From NCBI GenBank assembly GCA_903857495.1, contig CAIOFF010000061.1, positions 30,462 to 94,461 of the forward strand: a DNA stretch of 64,000 bases, written 5' to 3'. This DNA comes from an uncultured Holophagaceae bacterium (GTDB lineage Bacteria; Acidobacteriota; Holophagae; Holophagales; Holophagaceae). The notes beneath the pieces are model-generated. The model made no database searches and had not been told where the DNA came from. It saw only the letters and a list, made by a program, of their open reading frames with translations. The translations under genes were made by a program, and so were the position numbers. This document shows, piece after piece, positions 40,276 through 47,870 of the stretch; the first letter of the stretch is position 1, and every line of letters starts with the position of its first letter.

Positions 40276-43122
40276 CTACGCGTGCTGTTTCAACTTGTCC
40301 TTGCCGCCGAACCACTGGTCCCAGTAGACCACCACGGGGGCGGCGATGTAGATGGACGAGTAGGTGCCGGTGATGACGCCGATGACCAGGGGGAAGGCCA
40401 GGTCGTGGAGGGCCGGGCCGCCGAAGAGCCAGAGGCAGACGCTGACGAAGAGCACGGACAGCGAGGTCAGGATCGTCCGGCCCAGGGTCTGGTTGATGGA
40501 GTCGTTCACCAGCTTGGTCACGGAGGCACGGCGGTAGTCCGGCCGGTGGCTGTTCTCGCGGATTCGGTCGAAGACCACGATCGTGTCGGCCATGGAGTAG
40601 CCCATCAGCGTCAGGAAGCTCGCAACCACAGGCACGTTGAACTCATAGCCGAAGGCGGCGAAGAGGCCAAGGGCCATGAGGATGTCGTGGATGAGGGCCA
40701 CGATGCCGCCCACCGCGAAGCTGGTGGTGAACCGGAAGATCACGTAGACCAGGATGGCCAGCATGGCGAACCCGACAGCAGTAAGCGTCTTGCTCGTCCA
40801 CTCGCCGGAGATGCTGGGCGAGAAGCTCTCGTCCTTGAGGATGCCCACGCCACCGATGCGGTAGTTCTTCTGCACCGTGTCCGTGACGGCCTGTGGCAGA
40901 TCCTTCGGCAGGTCATTGAAGGTCTGGTAGAGCCCCGAGGACAGCTTGTCCCGACCGGCAATGGCCTTCTCCGCCAGCGGCGTGTAGGCCACGGCGAGCG
41001 CCTGGTCATCCCCGGGCAGCCGCAGGGGGTTGGCCTTGGCGAGCACGTCCGTGAGGTTCTTGGAGCCCTCTAGGTTGAGCATGGGCAGGGTGCTGCCCGC
41101 GGCTTCGGGGTCCATCTGCTTGAAGAGGGCACGCAGGGCATTGGCCTGGATGGTGCTGTCCTTCTGGTCCCCGTCCTTCTTGGCCTTCACCTTCACGGAG
41201 AAGTCCCGGATGGTCTTGTCGGCGTTCTCGTAGGCCACCACGGTGGCGTCGGGATAGCCGCTCTTGGCCAGGGTGGCCCGGATGGTCTCGGGCTCCATGG
41301 CGCCGCGGAAGCGGACGGTCATGTCATTGCCGCCCACGAACTGCATGCCGAGGTGGATGCGCTTGTTGTGGGTGAGGTTCCAGGGCTGCACGAAGAGGAT
41401 GGAAATGACGATGATGCCCCAGGAGATGGCGAGGGCCTGGCCCTTGTACTTCATGAAATCGAAGGAGGATCCCTTGAAGAAGGTGTGGGTGCCCACGGAC
41501 AGCACCTTGGTGCCGGGGTGGCGCTCCAGGATCCAGTCATAGATGAAGCGGCTGATGTAGATGCTGGTGAACAGCGAGGCCACGACGCCCACGGTGAGGG
41601 TCACCGCGAAGCCCTTGACGGGGCCCGTGCCGAAGATGAAGAGCAGCAGGGCGGCGAAGAGCTGGGTCACGTGGCTGTCCACGATGGTCCAGAACACCCG
41701 GTCGAAGCCGGCGTCGATGGCGCCGGGCACGCTCTTGCCCAGGCCCAGCTCCTCCTTGATGCGCTCGAAGATGAGGATGTTGGCATCCACCGCCATGCCC
41801 AGGGTGAGCACGAAGCCGGCGATGCCCGGCAGGGTCAGCGTGGCGCGGAAGGAGCCCAGCAGGCCCATCATGACGATGACGTTGACCGTCAGGGCGATGA
41901 TCGCGTTGGCGCCGGACCAGTGGTAGAAGAACACCATGAAGGCGATGATGGTGATGAAGCCGACCAGGGCGGCGCGCACGCCGGCATGGATGGAGTCGCG
42001 ACCGAGGCCGGGGCCCACCACACGCTCTTCCAGGAACTTCATGGGGGCCCGCAGGGCGCCGCTGCGCAGCTGGCTGGCGAGGTCGTCGGCCTCCTGGGCG
42101 GAGAAGCTGCCGCTGACCCGCACGGCGCCGCCAATGATCTTCTCCTTGGCGCTGAGCGTGGTGACGACCTTGCGGTCGAGCACGATGGCGATGAGGCGGT
42201 TCTCTTCGGAGGCCGTGCCCGTCAGGCGGGCGAAGTCGTCATCGCCCTTCTTGTTCAGGGTGAAGTTGACCTCATTGGCCTCGGTCTGGGAGTTGGAGGC
42301 GCGGTGCGAGTCGATGATGTCGGCGCCGTCCACGGCGACCCGGCTCTCGAGCAAGATCCAGCGGCTGATCTTCTCCTCGCCGGGCTTGGCCTTGACCACG
42401 GGCTGGCCGGACCGCTTGGCCTGGCGCTCGCTCTCGATCTCGGGCAGCAGCTCGAACTCCGGGGGAATCGCGCCCTTGTAAAAGGCCAGGGCCTCTTCCC
42501 GGGAGGTGAAGTAGAGTTGCGGAACCTTGGCGAGCAGGCGCTGCTCCAGCCGGCCGGGGGTGGCCAGCAGCTTCTTGATGCGCTCGCGGTCACCCTCCTC
42601 GATGCCGGGGATCTCCACCACGATGCGGTTGCCTTCGGCGCCGCTGGCCGTGATCTCGGGCTCCAGCACGTTGGCGGGATCAATGTCGCGGATGCGCTTC
42701 TCGATGACCTCCAAGGCGCGCTTGTTGGCGTCGTCCTTCAGGTTCTTCTGGTAGTCGGCCTTCTGCGTGAGCCGGTAGACGTCTCCGTCCGCCGCCAGGG
42801 CGTAGCCCGGGAAGAAGTCCTTGGCGACCTTCTCGACCGTGGCCTTCTGGTCAGCGCTGACGCCGTCCACGCGGATAGCCTCACCCTCCACCCGCGCCGT
42901 GGCGCCGGGCAGGTTCTTCTCGCGCAGCCGCGAGGCCATGCGGTCCTTGCTGTCGCGCAGATCGGCGGCGAGGGCCTCCTGGCCCTGGACCTCCAGCTCA
43001 AAGTGGACGCCACCCCGAAGGTCGAGGCCCAGCTTCACTTTGGAGAGCGGTGTGAAGAAGTATCCGCAGCCGAACAGCACGGCGAGGACGATCGTGAGGC
43101 GCCAGAGGCTCCGCTTGGTCAC
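40276..43122 (-). CDS. secDF: fused protein-export membrane protein SecDF
   Basis: A 948-residue fusion of SecD and SecF, which use the proton gradient to complete Sec-dependent export. The SecD half has LGLDLRGGVHF, the large periplasmic P1 region, and DANILIFERIKEE (functional Asp in transmembrane helix 4). The SecF half has MQFVGGNDMTVRF, a periplasmic domain, and MADTIVVFDRIREN. About 12 transmembrane helices are predicted, six per half, with the second set starting near residue 545. The start is a GTG at 43122 with AAGGAG seven bases upstream. It forms the classic tgt-yajC-secDF operon. The P1 insert between about 125 and 270 looks normal. Confidence 0.95.
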   Translation of the reverse strand: MTKRSLWRLTIVLAVLFGCGYFFTPLSKVKLGLDLRGGVHFELEVQGQEALAADLRDSKDRMASRLREKNLPGATARVEGEAIRVDGVSADQKATVEKVAKDFFPGYALAADGDVYRLTQKADYQKNLKDDANKRALEVIEKRIRDIDPANVLEPEITASGAEGNRIVVEIPGIEEGDRERIKKLLATPGRLEQRLLAKVPQLYFTSREEALAFYKGAIPPEFELLPEIESERQAKRSGQPVVKAKPGEEKISRWILLESRVAVDGADIIDSHRASNSQTEANEVNFTLNKKGDDDFARLTGTASEENRLIAIVLDRKVVTTLSAKEKIIGGAVRVSGSFSAQEADDLASQLRSGALRAPMKFLEERVVGPGLGRDSIHAGVRAALVGFITIIAFMVFFYHWSGANAIIALTVNVIVMMGLLGSFRATLTLPGIAGFVLTLGMAVDANILIFERIKEELGLGKSVPGAIDAGFDRVFWTIVDSHVTQLFAALLLFIFGTGPVKGFAVTLTVGVVASLFTSIYISRFIYDWILERHPGTKVLSVGTHTFFKGSSFDFMKYKGQALAISWGIIVISILFVQPWNLTHNKRIHLGMQFVGGNDMTVRFRGAMEPETIRATLAKSGYPDATVVAYENADKTIRDFSVKVKAKKDGDQKDSTIQANALRALFKQMDPEAAGSTLPMLNLEGSKNLTDVLAKANPLRLPGDDQALAVAYTPLAEKAIAGRDKLSSGLYQTFNDLPKDLPQAVTDTVQKNYRIGGVGILKDESFSPSISGEWTSKTLTAVGFAMLAILVYVIFRFTTSFAVGGIVALIHDILMALGLFAAFGYEFNVPVVASFLTLMGYSMADTIVVFDRIRENSHRPDYRRASVTKLVNDSINQTLGRTILTSLSVLFVSVCLWLFGGPALHDLAFPLVIGVITGTYSSIYIAAPVVVYWDQWFGGKDKLKQHA

Positions 43123-43177
43123 GGGGCACTCCTTACAGAATGCGGGCCGGAGGATCCGGCCCGGAAGGTCAGGAGGT

Positions 43178-43492
43178 TCAGTTCTGCTTGATTTCAGGCT
43201 CGGTCGCCAGGGAGGCCACCGCCGAACGGCGGGCCTTCACGACGGAGCCGCCGAGCTTGAGCCAGAGGTCCTTGTCCTCGACGCGGTCGATGGTGGCGTA
43301 GAGGCCCGAGCTCAGGACCACCTCGTCGCCGGCCTTCAGCTTGGCGAGGCGCTCTTCCTGGGCCTTCCGGGCTTTGCTCTGGGGCCGGATGAGGAGGAAG
43401 TAGAACATCAGGGCCATGCCGCCGATGAACACGAACTGGGTCCAGCCCGGAGGGCCGCCAGCCTGGGCCTGTGCGATAAGGGCGAAGTTCAT
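43178..43492 (-). CDS. yajC: preprotein translocase subunit YajC
   Basis: A 104-residue membrane protein of the holo-translocon. One transmembrane helix (FVFIGGMALMFYFLLIRPQ, about 20-38) is followed by the cytoplasmic RPQSKARKAQEERLAKLKAGDEVVLSSGLYATI signature. The ATG directly abuts the tgt stop (TAAATG), with GAGGAGC as ribosome-binding site inside tgt. It precedes secDF by 55 bases. Confidence 0.95.
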   Translation of the reverse strand: MNFALIAQAQAGGPPGWTQFVFIGGMALMFYFLLIRPQSKARKAQEERLAKLKAGDEVVLSSGLYATIDRVEDKDLWLKLGGSVVKARRSAVASLATEPEIKQN

Positions 43493-44641
43493 TTAGGGCT
43501 CCTCGGTCAACCACCCGGCGCGCGTGGACTGGGCAAAGGCGGGAAACCTGTTTTCCAGCAATGCCTGCCTTGCGGCGCGGGTAAGCCCCACAGTGTAACT
43601 CAGGTTGTGGATCGTGTTCAGCGTGAACCCCAGAAGCTCCCCACACCGGAACAGATGGTGCAGGTAGGCCCGGCTGAAGGTGGCGCAGGTGTAGCACCCA
43701 CAGACCGGGTCCAGGGGCCGGTCCGCGTCCCGGTGCCGGGCGTTCTTCAGGTTCAGGCGCCCCCGGCTGGTGAGGGCGCGGCCATGCCGGGCCTCGCGGC
43801 TGGGGAGCACGCAGTCGAAGAGGTCCACCCCGTGCTCGATGCCGAAGATCAGATCCTCCGGCGTGCCCACCCCCATGAGGTAGCGGGGCCGGTCGGCGGG
43901 CAGCTCCCGGACGAACTCCGCCAGCAGGGCGTTCATCTCGGGCTTGGGCTCACCCACGCTGAGGCCGCCCACGGCGAAGCCCTGGAAGGGGGTCCGGGCA
44001 TCCAGCTCCAGGGCCTCGGCCAGGTGGCGGCGGCGCAGGTCCAGGTGGGTGCCCCCCTGGTTGATGGCGAAGAGGGCCTGGTAGTCCTGCAGGGGCACAG
44101 CCCGGCTGCGGGCCAGCCAGCGGGTGGTCCTGGCCATGCTGATCTCCAGCTTGGAGCGCTCCAGCTGGCCCGGCGGGCACTCGTCCAGGGCCATGCAGAT
44201 GTCCGAGCCCAGGTTCCGCTGGATCTCCAGGCTGCGCTCCGGGGACAGGAACTGGGGGCTGCCGTCGATGTGGCTCTGGAAGGTCACCCCCTCCTCGTTC
44301 ATCTTCCGCAGGGAGGCCAGGGAGAAGACCTGGAACCCGCCTGAATCCGTCAGGATGGGGCCGTCCCAGCCCATGAAGCGGTGCAGCCCCCCCAGCCGGG
44401 CCACCAGCTCGTCCCCGGGGCGGAGTCCTAAGTGATAGGTATTGCCCAGGATTACCTGCGGACAAATCTCCCGGAGCTGGACCGGCGTGATGCCCTTGAC
44501 CGTGCCCTGGGTGCCCACGGGCATGAAGGCCGGCGTCAGGACCGGGCCATGACCGGTCTGGAAGGACCCCGCGCGGGCGGGGGTTTCCGGGCATTCGGCC
44601 TCAGTGCGGTATGCGCAAGATCGTTCTGCTTGATATGGCAT
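43493..44641 (-). CDS. tgt: queuine tRNA-ribosyltransferase
   Basis: A 382-residue enzyme that exchanges guanine-34 of GU(N) tRNAs for the queuosine precursor preQ1. It has TPAFMPVGTQGTVKG, ILTDSGGFQVFSL (catalytic Asp), GGLSVGEPK, LFDCVLPSREARHG (nucleophile Asp region) and the zinc site CGCYTC...H. Length matches bacterial Tgt. The N-terminal 25 residues are less conserved. The ATG at 44641 is used, though a later start cannot be excluded. It is the first gene of the tgt-yajC-secDF operon and divergent from tonB. Confidence 0.94.
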   Translation of the reverse strand: MPYQAERSCAYRTEAECPETPARAGSFQTGHGPVLTPAFMPVGTQGTVKGITPVQLREICPQVILGNTYHLGLRPGDELVARLGGLHRFMGWDGPILTDSGGFQVFSLASLRKMNEEGVTFQSHIDGSPQFLSPERSLEIQRNLGSDICMALDECPPGQLERSKLEISMARTTRWLARSRAVPLQDYQALFAINQGGTHLDLRRRHLAEALELDARTPFQGFAVGGLSVGEPKPEMNALLAEFVRELPADRPRYLMGVGTPEDLIFGIEHGVDLFDCVLPSREARHGRALTSRGRLNLKNARHRDADRPLDPVCGCYTCATFSRAYLHHLFRCGELLGFTLNTIHNLSYTVGLTRAARQALLENRFPAFAQSTRAGWLTEEP

Positions 44642-44905
44642 GATAGGGACTCGGCTTTCACAACAATGATTGGCACTTCCACTCAGCGGGCCGCACTAAC
44701 AAGGACGCGGCTTCAGGGAATATCCTCAGAGCACCGTCGTGTCGAGCGGATGGCCCCGAGTTTCAAGGCTTGACCTGCCGACGACCCTTTGCCATCTTAG
44801 CCGTTGGGCTTGACCCAGATCTTTATCCTAATCGCTGAAGCTGAACCGGTCTTTCCGTCGGCTTGGCGTGCTGTTTTTTCCCTATGGATCTTTCAAGGGA
44901 GTCGC
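44642..44905. other. intergenic region between divergent tgt and tonB operons
   Basis: 264 bases without a gene. It must hold promoters for both operons. TTGACC occurs twice on the plus strand (about 44771 and 44811), followed by A/T-richer sequence (CTTTATCCTAATC near 44819). No convincingly spaced -10 box was found. No RNA structure was recognised. Confidence 0.4.
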
Positions 44906-45703
44906 ATGAGCAAAGATCCCAAAAAATCTGCCCCTAACCAACCGGTCGCTCCCGTCGAGACGCTGGAGGACGCCGTCTACAAGACGTCCCTCGTGGCCGG
45001 AAACGAGGAGATCAGGCGGGGCAATCCCATGGTCACCATCCCGACGACGGTGGCCATGTATGTGCTGTTCTCGGTGGTGGCCTTCCAGCTCGCGAAGCAG
45101 TCACAGGTGGTCAAGGAGAAGCTGAAGACGGTCGGCATCGACCTCACGGAGCAGGCTGACGCCGCCCCGCCGCCGCCGCCACCGCCTCCGCCGCCTCCGC
45201 CCCCGCCCCCACCGCCGCCCATGGCGGCCACGTCCAAGGCGGACACGACCCCGATCGACCCTCGCCAGGAAGTCGTGCCTGAGCAGGCTCCGAAAGAGCT
45301 GCCCAAGCAGGATCACTCCCTCGGCGGCGTTCCCGGCGGCGTGCCCGGTGGTGTCCCTGGTGGTGTCATCGGCGGCGTCGTGGGTGGCGTCATCGGCGGC
45401 GTTCCTGGCGGCACCGGCAAGGTGGTGGACTTCGACTTCAGCCAGATCAAGGTGAAGTACCAGCCCCCCGCCCCGCCCTACCCGGCCCTCGCAAAGATTG
45501 CCAAGATCCAGGGCACGGTGGTCGTGGAGATCGTCGTGGGTCCCGATGGGGTGCCCACTTCGGCCAGCGCCAAGGAAGGTCCGCCCCAGCTCCGGCCCAC
45601 CGCCGAGGCCTACGCCATGCAGTGGAAGTTCGAGCCCGCCTTGTTGAACGGCCAGCCGCAATACGCCCGCTTCAAATTGACCATGCCGTTCCGGCTCCGG
45701 TAG
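44906..45703 (+). CDS. tonB: TonB-family energy-transducing protein
   Basis: A 265-residue protein: a cytoplasmic N-terminus, one transmembrane helix (VTIPTTVAMYVLFSVVAFQLA, about 43-63), a periplasmic linker and a C-terminal TonB domain (about 180-265; YPALAKIAKIQGTVVVEIVVGPDGVP...AYAMQWKFEPA). The linker holds an uninterrupted run of 18 prolines (about 88-105), then a glycine/valine segment of VPGG and VIGG repeats (about 135-165). It transmits ion-gradient energy from ExbBD to outer-membrane receptors. CAAGGGA lies just upstream of the ATG. The N-terminal cytoplasmic extension of about 40 residues is longer than in Escherichia coli TonB. Confidence 0.9.
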   Translation: MSKDPKKSAPNQPVAPVETLEDAVYKTSLVAGNEEIRRGNPMVTIPTTVAMYVLFSVVAFQLAKQSQVVKEKLKTVGIDLTEQADAAPPPPPPPPPPPPPPPPPPMAATSKADTTPIDPRQEVVPEQAPKELPKQDHSLGGVPGGVPGGVPGGVIGGVVGGVIGGVPGGTGKVVDFDFSQIKVKYQPPAPPYPALAKIAKIQGTVVVEIVVGPDGVPTSASAKEGPPQLRPTAEAYAMQWKFEPALLNGQPQYARFKLTMPFRLR

Positions 45704-45758
45704 TCCAACCGACCTCCGTCATTCATCTCTCTTCCCTTTTCTTCCACAAGGAACTCCC

Positions 45759-46487
45759 ATGAACCTGCTTTCCTCCCCCCTGATGTTCGCCCTTGCCGAG
45801 GGTGGCCAAGACAGCTTCTCGCCCCGCGAGCTCTTCATGGCGGCCTCCCCCGCCAACAAGGGCATCATCATCCTGCTCATCTTCCTCTTCTGCTATCAGG
45901 TCTACGTGGCGGTCGAGCGCTTCGTGACCTATGCGCAGAGCAAGCAGGCCTCTGACAAGTTCCTCAAGCTCTTCATGGACACCCTCCGCCGCGGTGACTT
46001 CGAGGCCGCCAAGCGCGCCGCCACCACCCACAACAAGAGCCACATCGCCCTCGTCCTCAAGCACGGCCTGGACATCTTCCAGTACGAGAAGCAGCTCAAG
46101 ACCATGAACCCCCACCACGACGCCATCCAGCCCGTGGAGCGCGCCATCCAGCGCGGCACCGCCGAGGTCCTCGAGCTCCTCAAGAAGGGCATGAGCGGCC
46201 TGGGCACCATCGGCGCACTGGCCCCCTTCATCGGCCTGCTCGGCACCGTCATCGGCATCATCAAGGTCTTCTCCGACCTGAAGACCAAGGGCGCGGGCGA
46301 CATCAACGCGCTGGCCGGCTCCATCGGTGAGGCCCTCGCCACCACCGCCCTCGGCCTCTTCGTCGCCATCCCCGCCGTGTGGATCTACAACCTGCTGGTG
46401 AACAAGCAGGATGTGGTGGTCACCAACATCAACAACGCCGCCTCCCAGATGATCGACGAGTTCATCCGCCGCGAGAGCCAGAACTAA
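45759..46487 (+). CDS. exbB: ExbB/TolQ-family proton channel protein
   Basis: A 242-residue inner-membrane protein with three transmembrane segments: about 30-50 (IIILLIFLFCYQVYVAVERF), 145-168 (TIGALAPFIGLLGTVIGIIKVF) and 188-212 (ATTALGLFVAIPAVWIYNLLV). The MotA/TolQ/ExbB signature GLLGTVIGIIKVFSDL is present. It powers TonB together with ExbD. It is 55 bases after tonB with AAGGAACT as ribosome-binding site. Confidence 0.92.
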   Translation: MNLLSSPLMFALAEGGQDSFSPRELFMAASPANKGIIILLIFLFCYQVYVAVERFVTYAQSKQASDKFLKLFMDTLRRGDFEAAKRAATTHNKSHIALVLKHGLDIFQYEKQLKTMNPHHDAIQPVERAIQRGTAEVLELLKKGMSGLGTIGALAPFIGLLGTVIGIIKVFSDLKTKGAGDINALAGSIGEALATTALGLFVAIPAVWIYNLLVNKQDVVVTNINNAASQMIDEFIRRESQN

Positions 46488-46547
46488 GCTGCTTCCCCAC
46501 CCCGCCCGGGGGCGCAAGTCCCCGGGTCATTCAGAGGAGAACACACC

Positions 46548-47048
46548 ATGGATACAGGTGGTTCCAAGGGTGGAATGAAGGCCGACATCAATGTCACGCC
46601 GCTGGTGGACATCGTGCTGGTGCTGCTGATCATCTTCATCGTGATCACACCCGCCGTGAACAACGCCGTGAAGCTGCCGTTGGCCAAGCATGCCCCGAAG
46701 GTGGAGCAGCAGCAGGACTCGGGTCAGAAGTACCTGACCCTCATGCTGACCTCCAAGCGCAACGACAAGTACGAAGTGATTGGCCCCGGTGCCGTCCTGA
46801 TTGATGACAAGGACGCGAAGGACATGCGCTTCTTCATCAACAACGAGGCCCAGCGCCAGCAGCTTGAGGACTTCATCAGCCGGAACGTCTCGCAGCTGAA
46901 CGACAAGCGCGTGTTCGTGAAGGCCGATGCCGATCTCCCCTTCAAATACATCAACGAGCTCTTCCAGACCTGTCGCAAGGGGGGCGCTGACGAGGCGTCC
47001 ATCGTGACCAGCGAAGACAAGAGCGAAAAGAAGGAAGGGGGTCACTGA
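46548..47048 (+). CDS. exbD: ExbD/TolR-family biopolymer transport protein, first copy
   Basis: A 166-residue protein: cytoplasmic start MDTGGSKGGMKADINVTPLVDIVLVLLIIFI with the channel-lining Asp in the transmembrane helix (VTPLVDIVLVLLIIF), then a periplasmic domain that includes SQLNDKRVFVKADADLPFKYINEL. It ends in a charged Lys/Glu tail (KSEKKEGGH). AGAGGAG precedes the ATG. The next ExbD overlaps its stop (TGATG). Confidence 0.92.
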   Translation: MDTGGSKGGMKADINVTPLVDIVLVLLIIFIVITPAVNNAVKLPLAKHAPKVEQQQDSGQKYLTLMLTSKRNDKYEVIGPGAVLIDDKDAKDMRFFINNEAQRQQLEDFISRNVSQLNDKRVFVKADADLPFKYINELFQTCRKGGADEASIVTSEDKSEKKEGGH

Positions 47049-47539
47049 TGGATACCGGTGGTGCCAAGGGCAAACAGAAATCCGATATCAACGTCACGCC
47101 CCTGATCGACATCGTGCTGGTGCTGCTCATCGTCTTCATCGTGATGGTGCCGGGCCTGAGCAAGGCCATGAAAGTGGTCGTGCCCCAGGTCGTCCAGACC
47201 GCCACGCCGCCCAAGCCTGATCCCAACAACATCCTGATCCAGGTGGACCAGGACGGGACGATGACGCTTCAGCAGGACAAGATCGACGCCCAGGGCCTCA
47301 AGGAGAGGCTCCCTGACGCCGTCATGCTGCAGCCCCTCAACTACCGCAAGGTCTTCCTGAAGGTCGATGAGGACGTGAAGTTCCAGGTCATGGTGGACGT
47401 GCTCGACGCGATCCGCGCTGCCTCGGACGCCGCGAAGAAGAAGTCCCTCGAGCAGCTCGACAAGTTCCAGGGCCAGGATGGCGGTGACGTCAAGGTTGCC
47501 GTCTCCCTCAAGAAGCGGGCGGGAGCCCCCACGACCTGA
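47048..47539 (+). CDS. exbD: ExbD/TolR-family biopolymer transport protein, second copy
   Basis: A 163-residue paralogue of the preceding gene, with nearly the same N-terminus (MDTGGAKGKQKSDINVTPLIDIVLVLLIVFI) and the conserved helix Asp. The periplasmic domain differs and ends FQGQDGGDVKVAVSLKKRAGAPTT. Two unlike ExbD subunits behind one ExbB suggest a heteromeric motor or use with different TonB partners, a pattern known in several TonB systems. An intrinsic terminator follows after 30 bases. Confidence 0.92.
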   Translation: MDTGGAKGKQKSDINVTPLIDIVLVLLIVFIVMVPGLSKAMKVVVPQVVQTATPPKPDPNNILIQVDQDGTMTLQQDKIDAQGLKERLPDAVMLQPLNYRKVFLKVDEDVKFQVMVDVLDAIRAASDAAKKKSLEQLDKFQGQDGGDVKVAVSLKKRAGAPTT

Positions 47540-47569
47540 ACTCGCTGAAATAAGTTCAAACTATTTTCA

Positions 47570-47599
47570 CCAGGGCCCCAGTCGGGGCCCTGGTTTTTT
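47570..47599 (+). terminator. intrinsic terminator of the tonB operon
   Basis: A ten-bp stem CCAGGGCCCC / GGGGCCCTGG with loop AGTC, followed by six T residues. It is placed 30 bases after the second exbD stop. Confidence 0.92.
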
Positions 47600-47870
47600 G
47601 GGCCCTGGTATAGCGAAATCCACGTAGTCCGGCTGGTTTGTCTAAGTATTACCGTGCATGTATTTGTCTACATCTGGCTCCATTTTGGGGCCAGCCGGGC
47701 CTCGAAAAGGGCCCCTGAAACCCACTGGAAAGAGGGGGTGACTGCTAGTCCATCAAGCGTATTTCGCTGTCGTTGATTGGGTTGAACACTGTGGTCGTGG
47801 ATTCACCACCTTCCCCTCGCGAATCCGGGAAGCCAGCTCCAGACCAAAAAGTTCCACCCAGGAGTGCTTC
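47600..47870. other. intergenic region upstream of the metalloprotease, weak promoter candidate
   Basis: About 270 bases without a gene. A possible sigma-70-like promoter is TTGTCT (47638-47643), a 17-base spacer and TATTTG (47661-47666). That would leave a leader of about 200 bases. The leader contains GGGGCC-type inverted sequences (TTTTGGGGCCAGCCGGGCC, about 47682-47700) but no riboswitch class that I recognise. Confidence 0.3.

Noticed and set aside
47640..47870. Cyclic-di-GMP riboswitch ahead of the metalloprotease
   Set aside because: The long leader looked suggestive, but the conserved GEMM sequence elements are missing.
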